DNA of 64,000 bases from Shewanella baltica (GCF_900456975.1 NZ_UGYM01000002.1:4402001-4466000); one strand, 5' to 3'; numbered from the stretch's first letter, positions 16,950 to 24,794 are shown. Made by a program: numbers and translations. Notes: generated by a model not told the origin, from the sequence alone.

Positions 16950-17675
16950 ATGAATAACAGAGTATTAGTCACAGGTTCGAGCCGCGGTATAGGTAAAGCC
17001 ATCGCCCTAAAACTGGCCGCAGCAGGCTTCGATATCGCCCTGCATTACCACAGCAATCAAACGGCGGCCGATGACAGTGCCACGCAAATCCGCGCGCTTG
17101 GAGTCAATGTGAGCCTGCTGAAATTTGATGTTGCCGACCGCGCGACAGTCAAAGCCGCCATCGAAGCCGATATCGAGGCCAATGGTGCCTATTACGGCGT
17201 GATCCTCAATGCCGGTATCAACCGCGATACCGCCTTTCCCGCCATGACAGAAAGCGAATGGGACAGCGTCATTCACACTAACTTGGACGGTTTTTATAAT
17301 GTGATCCATCCCTGCGTGATGCCTATGGTACAAGGCCGAAAAGGTGGACGTATCATCACTTTAGCCTCGGTATCTGGGATCGCGGGCAACCGTGGCCAAG
17401 TGAATTACAGCGCCTCCAAAGCGGGTATTATCGGCGCGACTAAGGCACTGTCATTAGAACTGGCAAAACGCAAAATCACCGTCAACTGTATCGCCCCGGG
17501 CTTGATTGAAACCGACATGGTGGCCAATATCCCTAAGGACATGGTCGAGCAATTAGTGCCGATGCGCCGTATGGGTAAACCCAATGAAATCGCAGCCTTA
17601 GCCGCATTTTTAATGTCTGACGATGCCGCCTATATCACTCGCCAAGTGATATCGGTCAATGGAGGTATGATCTAA
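16950..17675 (+). CDS. fabG: 3-oxoacyl-ACP reductase (FabG/ApeQ-like)
   Basis: A 241-residue short-chain dehydrogenase. The NADPH-binding motif is TGSSRGIGKA, the catalytic triad Ser lies in SVSGIAG and Tyr/Lys in YSASKAG; the C-terminal ITRQVISVNGGMI is typical of FabG. It reduces the 3-keto group after each condensation of the polyene chain. ATG 16950 has a good ribosome binding site (ggggtggagaaaatag). The stop directly abuts the next gene. It is a pathway-dedicated copy; the housekeeping fabG would sit in a fab cluster elsewhere. Confidence 0.92.
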   Translation: MNNRVLVTGSSRGIGKAIALKLAAAGFDIALHYHSNQTAADDSATQIRALGVNVSLLKFDVADRATVKAAIEADIEANGAYYGVILNAGINRDTAFPAMTESEWDSVIHTNLDGFYNVIHPCVMPMVQGRKGGRIITLASVSGIAGNRGQVNYSASKAGIIGATKALSLELAKRKITVNCIAPGLIETDMVANIPKDMVEQLVPMRRMGKPNEIAALAAFLMSDDAAYITRQVISVNGGMI

Positions 17676-18932
17676 ATGAGCGAGGCGACAAATCAAACAC
17701 GCTGTAAACGAGTGGTCATCACAGGCATTGGCGGGATTACCGCCCTAGGTCATGATTGGCCGACCATTGCGGCGAACCTTAAGGCGCAGAAAAACTGCGT
17801 CGTCACTATGAGTGACTGGGATAGATACGACGGACTCAATACCCGTTTAGCCGCACCAATTACAGACTTTGAAGTGCCAAGCCATTATTCGCGCAAGAAA
17901 ATTCGTTCCATGGGCAAGGTTTCCATTATGGCAACCCGGGCCAGTGAACTGGCTTTACTCGATGCGGGATTACTGGATGACCCTATCGTGTCCTCGGGTG
18001 AAATGGGCATCGCCTATGGTTCATCCACGGGCAGTACCGATCCTATTACCGCCTTTGGCGATATGCTGAAAACGGGCGATATGTCGGGCATCACCGCCAC
18101 TAGCTATATCCGCATGATGGCGCACACCACAGCGGTGAACGTTGGCGTCTTCTTCGGCTTAAAGGGCCGAATTCACACCACCAGCAGCGCATGCACTTCG
18201 GGTAGCCAAGGCATAGGTTACGCCTATGAGGCCATCAAATACGGTCAGCAAACCTTAATGTTGGCAGGCGGCGGCGAAGAACTCTGCCCCACCGAAGCTG
18301 TGGTGTTTGACACCCTGTTTGCCACTAGCACCAAAAACTCCACACCCGAACTCACGCCGCGCCCCTTTGATGCGGATCGTGATGGCCTCGTCATTGGCGA
18401 AGGGGCTTGTACGCTGGTGCTCGAAGAGCTCGAACACGCCAAGGCGCGTGGTGCAAAAATTTATGCTGAGTTAGTCGGTTTTGGCACAAATTCCGACGGT
18501 CAACACGTCACCCAACCGAATGCGCAGACCATGGAAATCGCCATCAGATTAGCCCTCAAAGATGCGCAGCTTGAGCCTAGCGTCATAGGTTATGTGAACG
18601 CCCACGGCACAGCCACCGACCGTGGTGACATTGCCGAGAGTCACGCGACTCAAGCAGTGTTTGGCGCTGAGACGCCAATATCATCCCTTAAAAGCTACAC
18701 AGGCCACACCTTAGGCGCATGCGGCGCGTTAGAAGCTTGGGTGAGTATTGAGATGATGAATGCGGGCTGGTTTGCGCCAACACTCAATCTTGAGAATATC
18801 GACCCACAGTGCGCCGATTTGGACTATATCCGCAACGAACTGCGCCCAATCGACACAGATTATGTGATGAGTAATAATTTCGCCTTTGGCGGCATTAATA
18901 CCTCGCTGATTTTTAAACGCTGGACCAGATAA
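17676..18932 (+). CDS. Beta-ketoacyl-ACP synthase (ApeR/FabF-like)
   Basis: A 418-residue condensing enzyme. The active-site Cys is in TSSACTSGSQG; catalytic His residues are in NAHGTATDRGD and YTGHTLGACGA; the C-terminus VMSNNFAFGGINTSL is typical. In APE loci a second ketosynthase (ApeR) closes the cluster and probably starts chain building, while the ApeO/ApeC-like pair elongates; which of the two does what here is inference. ATG 17676 follows the ketoreductase stop directly. Confidence 0.92.
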   Translation: MSEATNQTRCKRVVITGIGGITALGHDWPTIAANLKAQKNCVVTMSDWDRYDGLNTRLAAPITDFEVPSHYSRKKIRSMGKVSIMATRASELALLDAGLLDDPIVSSGEMGIAYGSSTGSTDPITAFGDMLKTGDMSGITATSYIRMMAHTTAVNVGVFFGLKGRIHTTSSACTSGSQGIGYAYEAIKYGQQTLMLAGGGEELCPTEAVVFDTLFATSTKNSTPELTPRPFDADRDGLVIGEGACTLVLEELEHAKARGAKIYAELVGFGTNSDGQHVTQPNAQTMEIAIRLALKDAQLEPSVIGYVNAHGTATDRGDIAESHATQAVFGAETPISSLKSYTGHTLGACGALEAWVSIEMMNAGWFAPTLNLENIDPQCADLDYIRNELRPIDTDYVMSNNFAFGGINTSLIFKRWTR

Positions 18933-18960
18933 CACCTAAAACCCACATAAGGACATAACA

Positions 18961-19704
18961 ATGAAACCACTGTTTGCAGGGATGCTGCTGAGCATCAGTT
19001 TATTAACCGCGCCACTGTTTGCCAAAGAATACACGGTAGAAACCTACCAAGAAGTCTTTAATGGCGACAACGAATTTAAGCAGAAACAAGCCATCGAATC
19101 CTTAACCCTTGCAGGCTTATCCGATCCTGCGATTTACGATGTGCTCGAAGCTAAACTGCTTGCCTCTTTACCCCAAGCGACTGAAAAAAATGCCATCGAC
19201 TACAGTGCTTGGTTAGTCAAAGGCTTAGCCTATTCGGGTAACGACAAGTACAGCGAAACCATCAACAGCATTGTGAATGGCAACTATCACAAAAAACTCA
19301 AAAAATACGCATCTCAAGCCAATGAAAATCTAGCGCAATATAAAAAGTGGAATACCATTCTTGGGGATAAAAGCCAATATGCTGCCGACCAAAGTCAGCA
19401 AAATAATGCCTTTGCCAATGCACTACGCAGCGATGATTTAGAGTTAATGCGCCTAGCGGCTAAACGCATTATGGATGATCGTCAGTACGATGACTTTATC
19501 CTAGCCATCCTCAGTAACGAATTGAAAACGCCACGCTTAATGGCTGATGACAAACTAGCCATCGATACCTATGCCAACATGGCAAAAGCCCTAGCCAGTT
19601 CAGGCAATGCCGATTACCGCGATGTGATTGAGAATATTGCGACCACAAGTTCGAACCGAAAACTGCAAAAATACGCGGCTAGCTACCTGAAGAAATTCTA
19701 CTAA
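18961..19704 (+). CDS. Exported HEAT-repeat-like protein
   Basis: A 247-residue protein with a signal peptide (cleavage probably after LLTAPLFAK, about residue 22) followed by alternating helices with paired repeats: two similar stretches end YHKKLKKYASQA and NRKLQKYAASYL, about 115 residues apart, so it has two related halves of HEAT-like helices. Such proteins act as binding scaffolds. It starts 28 bases after the last ketosynthase with an aaggacataaca binding site and is probably co-transcribed with the polyene genes. A link to polyene placement is inferred only from position. Confidence 0.7.
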   Translation: MKPLFAGMLLSISLLTAPLFAKEYTVETYQEVFNGDNEFKQKQAIESLTLAGLSDPAIYDVLEAKLLASLPQATEKNAIDYSAWLVKGLAYSGNDKYSETINSIVNGNYHKKLKKYASQANENLAQYKKWNTILGDKSQYAADQSQQNNAFANALRSDDLELMRLAAKRIMDDRQYDDFILAILSNELKTPRLMADDKLAIDTYANMAKALASSGNADYRDVIENIATTSSNRKLQKYAASYLKKFY

Positions 19705-19736
19705 ACCAGCCCGTTTTACGCTGAATAGAACAAATC

Positions 19737-19765
19737 ATGGCCGAGCTTATCCTCGGCCATTTTTA
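19737..19765 (+). terminator. Terminator closing the polyene operon
   Basis: Stem ATGGCCGAG / CTCGGCCAT with loop CTTATC, followed by TTTTAT. It lies 33 bases after the HEAT-like gene and marks the likely end of the long operon. Confidence 0.85.
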
Positions 19766-19995
19766 TATCCGTTTGGATAATGTTGAGTATGGGAAGGAAA
19801 AATTTATAGTGGGTGGCTTAGAGATCTCCCCGCAGAATGCCGCACAGCGCGGTTGACCTTGTAGCCAGTGCCTTTTACTGGCGATAAAGATTTATAACCC
19901 GCTTGTTTTCGAAAAGATCGCACGATTTAATCGTTTTGAGCGTTTCGCACAATACACTATACTGCTACTGTATTTCCAAATAAGAGGGCTTAATC
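19766..19995 (+). promoter_or_regulatory. Antitoxin promoter region
   Basis: No gene is seen. Just before the antitoxin start there is a TATACT hexamer (about 19963) flanked by arms AATACA and TGTATT 12 bases apart, a possible autoregulatory operator since Phd/YefM antitoxins repress their own promoters. Confidence 0.35.
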
Positions 19996-20238
19996 GTGCA
20001 AACATTAACCGCCAATGACGCCAAACGAAATTTTGGTGAATTGCTACTAAACGCTCAACGTGAACCCATCAAAATCAGCAAAAACAGTAAAGATGCGGTT
20101 GTGGTTATGTCTATCCGCGATTACGAACAGCTTGAGGCGATGAAAGCCGACTATCTGAAGCACTGTTTCATCGCAGCCAAAGAAGATTTAGCGAAGGGCA
20201 ATGTGGTTGATGGTGAAGATTTTCTTAACGCCCTGTAG
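19996..20238 (+). CDS. Phd/YefM-family antitoxin
   Basis: An 80-residue protein with the Phd/YefM pattern: ANDAKRNFGELLLNAQREPIKISKNSKDAVVVMSIRDYEQLEAM, where the N-terminal part binds DNA and the C-terminal part (about 50-80) would bind and neutralise a toxin. GTG start at 19996 with an aagaggg binding site. The partner toxin gene directly downstream (20247) is broken by a frameshift, so this antitoxin is an orphan, possibly kept for autorepression or for guarding against related toxins. Confidence 0.85.
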   Translation: MQTLTANDAKRNFGELLLNAQREPIKISKNSKDAVVVMSIRDYEQLEAMKADYLKHCFIAAKEDLAKGNVVDGEDFLNAL

Positions 20239-20246
20239 CAACTTAC

Positions 20247-20387
20247 ATGAATAATAAACGCTATAAACTGAGTAGGTTAGCTCAGCCACAATTAGTTCAA
20301 TCTCTGCATTGCAGAGTTCGTTTCAGAAACTGATATTCGGGGCTATAAAACCTTCAGCGATTGAGATTAAGCACTCTCATTACAGTG
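20247..20387 (+). pseudogene. Frameshifted RelE/ParE-type toxin remnant
   Basis: ATG 20247, 8 bases after the antitoxin stop, opens MNNKRYKLSRLAQPQLVQSL and then stops at 20331. In another frame the same DNA reads IAEFVSETDIRGYKTFSD before a stop. Together the two pieces follow the usual N-terminal pattern of RelE/ParE toxins (YKLS-LAQ-L then FS-------YK). So an indel around 20307-20312 broke the gene; the remaining C-terminal two thirds of a toxin (about 90-100 residues) are absent and the insertion sequence lies about 45 bases further on. Confidence 0.65.
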
Positions 20388-20441
20388 ACACGCCATGAAC
20401 TCGTCCTTGAGGGCTCGACGGCGGCATATATGGACCCATCC

Positions 20442-20684
20442 GGTTTGCAAGACATTCGATAGCGATTTTGAGAAGAGTTCATTGCACCCATATATTCGGC
20501 CTGTTATTGAGGTATGCCTCTGGCCCTGATGGATATCTGCTTCTACTGTCCTTATCATCCTTGCGGCTTCGTAATGAGCCTATGCCTCCGTAAGGTTTTC
20601 AGTAGATCAGTCTGACTGTCTCATCATCAAATCAAGTGTCATAGCAACTTGCTGGTTGGTTAATCATTAAAAATAAATTCAGTT
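20442..20684 (-). ncRNA. Candidate bridge/seek RNA region of the IS
   Basis: This 243-base non-coding stretch lies between the transposase stop and the left inverted repeat. In IS1111-type elements the structured RNA that guides recombination is encoded at this end of the element. I did not fold it; assignment rests on position and the absence of an open frame. Boundaries are those of the gap, not of a defined transcript. Confidence 0.4.
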
Positions 20685-21701
20685 CTATACTGGAAGCCGA
20701 TACTCTTCGTTACGCGCCGCGATAACCCATGCCATTCTCGCGAGCTTATTGGCGACGGCCACACAGGCTCGGTTAAAACCTCGGCGCTCTGCTAACTGGA
20801 TTGCCCAGCAGCTAAATTTATCCTGTTTATGACAACTGTGTTGCAACACGGCTCTGGCGCCGTGGATGAACAGGGTGCGTAAATACGCATTTCCCCGTTT
20901 GCTTATCCCAAGGAGGTTATCTTTACCTCCACTGCTGTGTTGCTTGGGAACTAAGCCACACCAAGCTGAAAAGTGCCTGCCATTAGTGAAGTCTTTACCG
21001 TCACCTGCGGCGGCATAAAAGGCGGTAGCGGTGACTGGACCAATACCTGGGATAGTTTCTAAACGCTGGCAAATCACATTGTTCTTAGTTTCAGTGAGCA
21101 CTTGAACGTCACAACCCTTAAGCCGTTTTTCTATATCACTAAACTCTTCATATAACTGATAAAAAATCGTCCGACCTTTGGTGGTTAGCGCATTGGTTTC
21201 ATCCGCTAAAATATCTGGGAACTGTACTTTAAAAGCCGATTTACTCTTGGCTATCACGATGCCGTATTCTGCTAACATGCCTCGCACTTGGTTGATTAAG
21301 GCAGTTGATTGCTTAGTTAATCTTTCGCGCATTCGGTGGAGCAGTTGCACATCTTGCTGCTCGACGCTTTTGGGTTTTACAAACCGCATGTTGGGTCGCT
21401 GCGCAGCTTCAGCGATGGCTAGCGCATCGTTGTAGTCATTTTTATTACCTTGCCGAAAAGGCACCACAAATTGAGGTGCGATTAGCTTGACATTATGGCC
21501 CAACAGCTCAAATTCTCTGGCCCAATAATTTGCCCCACTACAGGCTTCCATCACAATCAGACACGGCTCAATTTGAGCAAGAAAGGGAAGTAAGTCCTTG
21601 CGTCTAAGCATTTTCTTTTTGATTAACTTGCCTGCTTTATCGACACCAACAGCATGAAAAACAGACTTTGCGATATCTAAACCAATTGTAGTAATCTTCA
21701 T
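20685..21701 (-). CDS. IS110-family transposase (DEDD recombinase)
   Basis: A 338-residue transposase. The N-terminal RuvC-like DEDD domain is seen as TIGLDIAKSVFHAVGVD with further acidic residues in VMEACSGANYWA and NKNDYNDALAIAEA; the C-terminal Tnp_20 domain has TIPGIGPVTATAFYAAAGD, FSAWCGLVPKQHSSGGK and the catalytic Ser region. Reading frame and length are normal (about 340), so the element may still be active. ATG 21701. It is inserted between a broken toxin gene and a broken restriction locus. Confidence 0.95.
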   Translation of the reverse strand: MKITTIGLDIAKSVFHAVGVDKAGKLIKKKMLRRKDLLPFLAQIEPCLIVMEACSGANYWAREFELLGHNVKLIAPQFVVPFRQGNKNDYNDALAIAEAAQRPNMRFVKPKSVEQQDVQLLHRMRERLTKQSTALINQVRGMLAEYGIVIAKSKSAFKVQFPDILADETNALTTKGRTIFYQLYEEFSDIEKRLKGCDVQVLTETKNNVICQRLETIPGIGPVTATAFYAAAGDGKDFTNGRHFSAWCGLVPKQHSSGGKDNLLGISKRGNAYLRTLFIHGARAVLQHSCHKQDKFSCWAIQLAERRGFNRACVAVANKLARMAWVIAARNEEYRLPV

Positions 21702-21784
21702 AAGTGGACCCGTCCTCTTTCTGATGAGTTTTAGCGACTACATCGTGGCCCATTGTGAGGCCGATTAAAAGTGGATGGGTCCAT

Positions 21785-22169
21785 TCCATTATCCATGCCG
21801 CCAACGGTCACTTCCATGACAGTGCTTAATTCCGTTAGCTAAACTGTATTCTGTTAGCCTGAACATGCACTCAATGTTGCCAACAGTGCAATACCTAAAC
21901 CAAGCTAGCCATCTCAGCAGACATACCTTAGGCGTAAACAAGATAACGTAAATATTCGACTGTTCTGTTTTTCTGCTTTCTGAAACGCAACTATTTGTTT
22001 TATAAAAAATAAAAATCCTACCACAAGCCCTTTAAAACATACTTACCAGACTAAAATGGCAGCGACAAAGGTTTTGACAGCGACGTCAACTCAGTCTAAT
22101 ATCTACCGCAACACGACCCTGGCCTCTTGGTTGCTTTGCAACTTACGCTGGGGTTCTTATTTAGCGGCG
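21785..22169. other. Non-coding region between IS and Abi gene
   Basis: 385 bases with no gene I can support. It is A/T-rich around 21960-22040 and holds no clear terminator or repeat. It lies downstream of the Abi gene on the minus strand. Confidence 0.5.
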
Positions 22170-23138
22170 TTACCACCACTCCTGCCAGTTCTCTATGTAC
22201 CCCATGTTTGCCAATCCCAGCTTGCGCACCGACTGCTGTGCGGGGAACGTCAGCAGGTGATCCCGTAGGCGAATATGCCACTGGGTATTTGGGCAAATCA
22301 CCTTGAGTAGATGGCGCGTGATGGCCAGCAACACGAATGGCTTGGCCAGCCTCTCATCATCTTTTGCCAAGAAATCGCACCACAGCACAGCTCCCGGCTT
22401 GGGCAACTTCACCTGAGTGGTAACGTTGCGATTCCAAAGGCGGCTATGATGGGCACAGATATTGCGCAGGTAACTGAGACCGTAGATCCAGCTGGCAAAC
22501 ACCTGCCAGTCCAAACCGTATTTGCTGGCGATATGCTGCTGTTCTGACACTTTCATCATGCAGATCAGCTGCGAGATAGCGCCAAAATCAAACACCTCTA
22601 CCGCCACCCAGATCGGCAGCTCGTCACCATGGCGCTGATGGTAGTGGCGAACAAAATCCTCTTTGGAACGCTTTATCAACCCCCGGTATTTCTCCATCCA
22701 CGCTTCAAATCGAGTCTGGTGACTTCCCCTGAATGCGGGCTGCCGGATAAAGCTGGGATGGAAGTAGCTACAATCGAGGTGAGCAAAGGTATCTCGCTTG
22801 CCAAGGTGATAGGCAAGATCGACCCGTAAGGCAACCTCGATCCGCTCTAACGCATCCAGTACCAGCAGGCGCAATTTCTTGTCGAACAGATAGAGCTCGA
22901 CCGCATCCAGCAAATGTGTAGCGGTACAAAACTGGTCAGTTGCCCGGGTATCCCGTTTTCCCTCACCCTCAGCTGCTGGCTCAAAGCGGCGAAATGGATA
23001 CCAGTAACCGCTTAAACGGTAATAACCGATCCGCTCCAGATAGTTCAGAGCGGCATCTTGGTCGGTGACCGTAATACCACGCTCAATCAGCTGATCCAGT
23101 TGCTGTTGATAGCTAAGCCAGGGGCGAGCGTAGGGCAT
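22170..23138 (-). CDS. Abi_2 (AbiD/AbiF-like) abortive infection family protein
   Basis: A 322-residue protein of the Abi_2 family, with the typical start PYARPWLSYQQQLDQLIERG, YYRLSGYWYPFR, a middle SYFHP/KYRGLIKRSKEDFVRHY region and the RN(I)CAHHSRLWNR motif (about residues 225-240), which resembles the R-x4-6-H motif of HEPN-type ribonucleases. Family members stop phage growth by killing or arresting the host. The start codon overlaps the stop of an hsdS remnant (TGATG), showing that it belonged to a type I restriction operon and was translationally coupled to it. A promoter of its own is not evident now that the operon is broken. Confidence 0.85.
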   Translation of the reverse strand: MPYARPWLSYQQQLDQLIERGITVTDQDAALNYLERIGYYRLSGYWYPFRRFEPAAEGEGKRDTRATDQFCTATHLLDAVELYLFDKKLRLLVLDALERIEVALRVDLAYHLGKRDTFAHLDCSYFHPSFIRQPAFRGSHQTRFEAWMEKYRGLIKRSKEDFVRHYHQRHGDELPIWVAVEVFDFGAISQLICMMKVSEQQHIASKYGLDWQVFASWIYGLSYLRNICAHHSRLWNRNVTTQVKLPKPGAVLWCDFLAKDDERLAKPFVLLAITRHLLKVICPNTQWHIRLRDHLLTFPAQQSVRKLGLANMGYIENWQEWW

Positions 23139-23530
23139 CAGGCAAGGGCTCCTTCCACCAGCGACTCAGCCAGGGCAAGCTGGGACTGCTGGCTAGTTTG
23201 TAGGCGAGATTTTAGTTGGTCGCAAAACAGAACTAAATCCGTAAGCTTTGACGTTATTTTGTTCATCTCAGACTCCGGACATACTGGCACAAGAATGTTA
23301 GATAAACTATCCACATTTAATTTTGGCATTTTTATTCTATTTTATGCAGCTCTAACTTGCGCTAAAAAAACCTCAGATACGATGATTTTTAGCAAGAAAT
23401 CAGAGCTTATCATTGCGTCTAGAAGGAAACATATCTGCGCTACATAACCCATCAAGGTCTGCAATAATTGCTTTTGACAACGAAGGACGTATTTTTGAGT
23501 TTAAAAAATAAATAAAACCATCCATTTCAA
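23138..23530 (-). pseudogene. hsdS: Remnant of type I restriction specificity gene hsdS
   Basis: Minus-strand pieces of a type I R-M specificity subunit. About 23410-23530 reads FEMDGFIYFLNSKIRPSLSK... and ...ADLDGLCSADMFPSRRNDKL before a stop, typical of the target-recognition domain (GLCSADMYP-like). 23138-23329 reads MPKLNVDSLSNILVPVCPE followed by the conserved C-terminal helix ITSKLTDLVLFCDQLKSRLQ. The DNA between has stops and a deletion, so no full subunit can be made. hsdM and hsdR are not in the window. It shows that the locus once was a type I restriction system carrying the Abi gene. Confidence 0.75.
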
Positions 23531-23696
23531 ATCAATAACATAATGCACTTTCGTTTTGTCAACAACCTGCTTTGGCTAAAATGGCTTGAATGAGAGTAAT
23601 CAAAAGTGGCATGACTGTATCTGAGGCAAAAATCGACTTAGTGTTAGCTTACCCTTTGCTTATCCACCACGGCGCATTGGCAAACAGATAACAACA

Positions 23697-23740
23697 AAAA
23701 GATCAAAAAGATCAAAAAGATCAAAAAGATCAAAAAGATC
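23697..23740. repeat. 9-bp tandem repeat (GATCAAAAA)n
   Basis: GATCAAAAA is repeated about four to five times without error from 23697-23740. It contains a GATC Dam site in each unit. Such a tract could vary in copy number by slippage. It is not in a supported gene. Confidence 0.85.
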
Positions 23741-24016
23741 GGACAGTCATAATTTTTGCTTCTTAAAGATTGATCAATTACGTAAGAGCCTAAGGGATAC
23801 ACCATCCCCTCGGAGTTGCCGCAGGGCATTTGCGTTCGTTGCGTGATCGAGGCATGGTCGTTCTCGTGCATCCATGCACTTCACGACATTCAGGCGTCCT
23901 GCCTATCAGATGCCGAGATAGCGTCAGTCGAATCAGGGACGAGCGTCTGACGCGATAGCATAAGGGTGCTAATTGCCCAAGGGGCTTTCAACTCCGTTGG
24001 GGACGCCGGGGGATAT

Positions 24017-24072
24017 CCAAAAGGGGAACAGGCGCTTTTCCCCTTTTGGTCGGGTGTGGGGCGAAGCCCCAC
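24017..24072 (+). repeat. Paired strong hairpins in non-coding block
   Basis: First hairpin: CCAAAAGGGGAA (24017-24028) pairs perfectly with TTCCCCTTTTGG (24038-24049). Second: GTGGGGC-GAA-GCCCCAC (24056-24072), a 7-bp GC-rich stem with a GAA loop, followed by GACTTTGATTTTTATTT that could act as a terminator tail. The arrangement resembles structured intergenic repeats I associate with Shewanella genomes, from memory only. Confidence 0.65.
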
Positions 24073-24275
24073 GACTTTGATTTTTATTTAAAAGTCCAAA
24101 AGTAAGGACAACCTTCCTTGCTTGCCCTATCGATCAAAACCAAGGGATGAAACGTCATCTCTTTAGCAAGAACTCTTGGCCTACCCTTTGCTTATCCACC
24201 GCAGCGTTTACCCCTAAAAACAACTAAACGCGATAACACTATGATGGACAAGCAACAACAGAGGGAGTTTCAATC

Positions 24276-24743
24276 TTGAGAAAGACGATGAAAATTATAC
24301 TAGATGATCTAAAAGGGCCTGAAATTGCAGCACTTTTAACAGAACACCTCGACGATATGCGAGCAACTTCACCGCCTGAAAGCGTCCACGCATTAGATCT
24401 TGATGGCCTGCGTCAACCCAATATTCGCTTTTGGACCCTCTGGGATGGCAATAATTTAGCGGGTTGCGGTGCACTAAAATGGTTAGATGCCGAGCACGCC
24501 GAGATCAAATCGATGCGCACCGCCGCGCCCTATAAGCAGCAAGGTATAGCGTCTAAGATATTGCAGCACTTGATTAACGATGCCAAAAGCGCTGGCGTCA
24601 AACGCCTGAGTCTAGAGACAGGTTCGATGGACTTCTTTAACCCCGCTCGCTTACTCTACTGCAAATTTGGTTTTGAAATCTGCGGCCCCTTCGACACCTA
24701 TCAACTCGATCCCAATAGCGTGTTTATGACGAAGAGAATCTAA
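24276..24743 (+). CDS. GNAT-family N-acetyltransferase
   Basis: A GCN5-related acetyltransferase of about 151-155 residues. The acetyl-CoA-binding motif is RTAAPYKQQGIASKILQHL (R/Q-x-x-G-x-A form), and the C-terminal LETGSMDFFNPARLLYCKFGF is typical of the YjhQ/PhnO-like small GNATs. The substrate is not predictable. Start may be TTG 24276, which is well spaced from an agaggga site, or ATG 24288 (MKIILDD). It is convergent with the transporter gene that follows. Confidence 0.85.
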   Translation: MRKTMKIILDDLKGPEIAALLTEHLDDMRATSPPESVHALDLDGLRQPNIRFWTLWDGNNLAGCGALKWLDAEHAEIKSMRTAAPYKQQGIASKILQHLINDAKSAGVKRLSLETGSMDFFNPARLLYCKFGFEICGPFDTYQLDPNSVFMTKRI

Positions 24744-24750
24744 AACACAT

Positions 24751-24784
24751 GCGCCTTAGTCTTTGAAATTCATATCTAAGGCGC
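24751..24784. terminator. Hairpin between convergent genes
   Basis: GCGCCTTAG (24751-24759) pairs with CTAAGGCGC (24776-24784), followed on the plus strand by TTTGC. It sits between the acetyltransferase (+) and the BenE-like transporter (-) and could end both transcripts. Confidence 0.55.
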
Positions 24785-24794
24785 TTTGCTGCAG

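Larger units (their letters stand above)
20430..21784 (-). mobile_element. IS110-family insertion sequence, IS1111 type
   Basis: A single transposase gene flanked by perfect 12-bp inverted repeats: ATGGACCCATCC at 20430-20441 and GGATGGGTCCAT at 21773-21784. Subterminal inverted repeats are a hallmark of the IS1111 subgroup of IS110, which makes no clear target duplications; the exact ends therefore lie a few bases outside the repeats and I cannot fix them. The element has about 240 bases of non-coding DNA downstream of the transposase (20442-20684), where IS1111-type elements encode their guide RNA, and about 70 bases between the transposase start and the right repeat. Confidence 0.8.
23531..24275. 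other. Repeat-rich non-coding block
   Basis: 745 bases without a supported gene. It holds a 19-bp direct repeat (TACCCTTTGCTTATCCACC at 23650-23668 and 24182-24200), a 9-bp tandem repeat, and two strong hairpins near 24017-24072, all listed separately. The part between the direct repeats differs in composition from its surroundings and looks like an inserted non-coding element. Confidence 0.6.

Noticed and set aside
23697..23740. CRISPR-like repeat
   Set aside because: The units are only 9 bp and abut with no spacers; no cas genes are present.
23644..23871. Minus-strand frame with repeated FLI residues
   Set aside because: The repetitive peptide is just the translation of (GATCAAAAA)n; there is no start context and no family resemblance.
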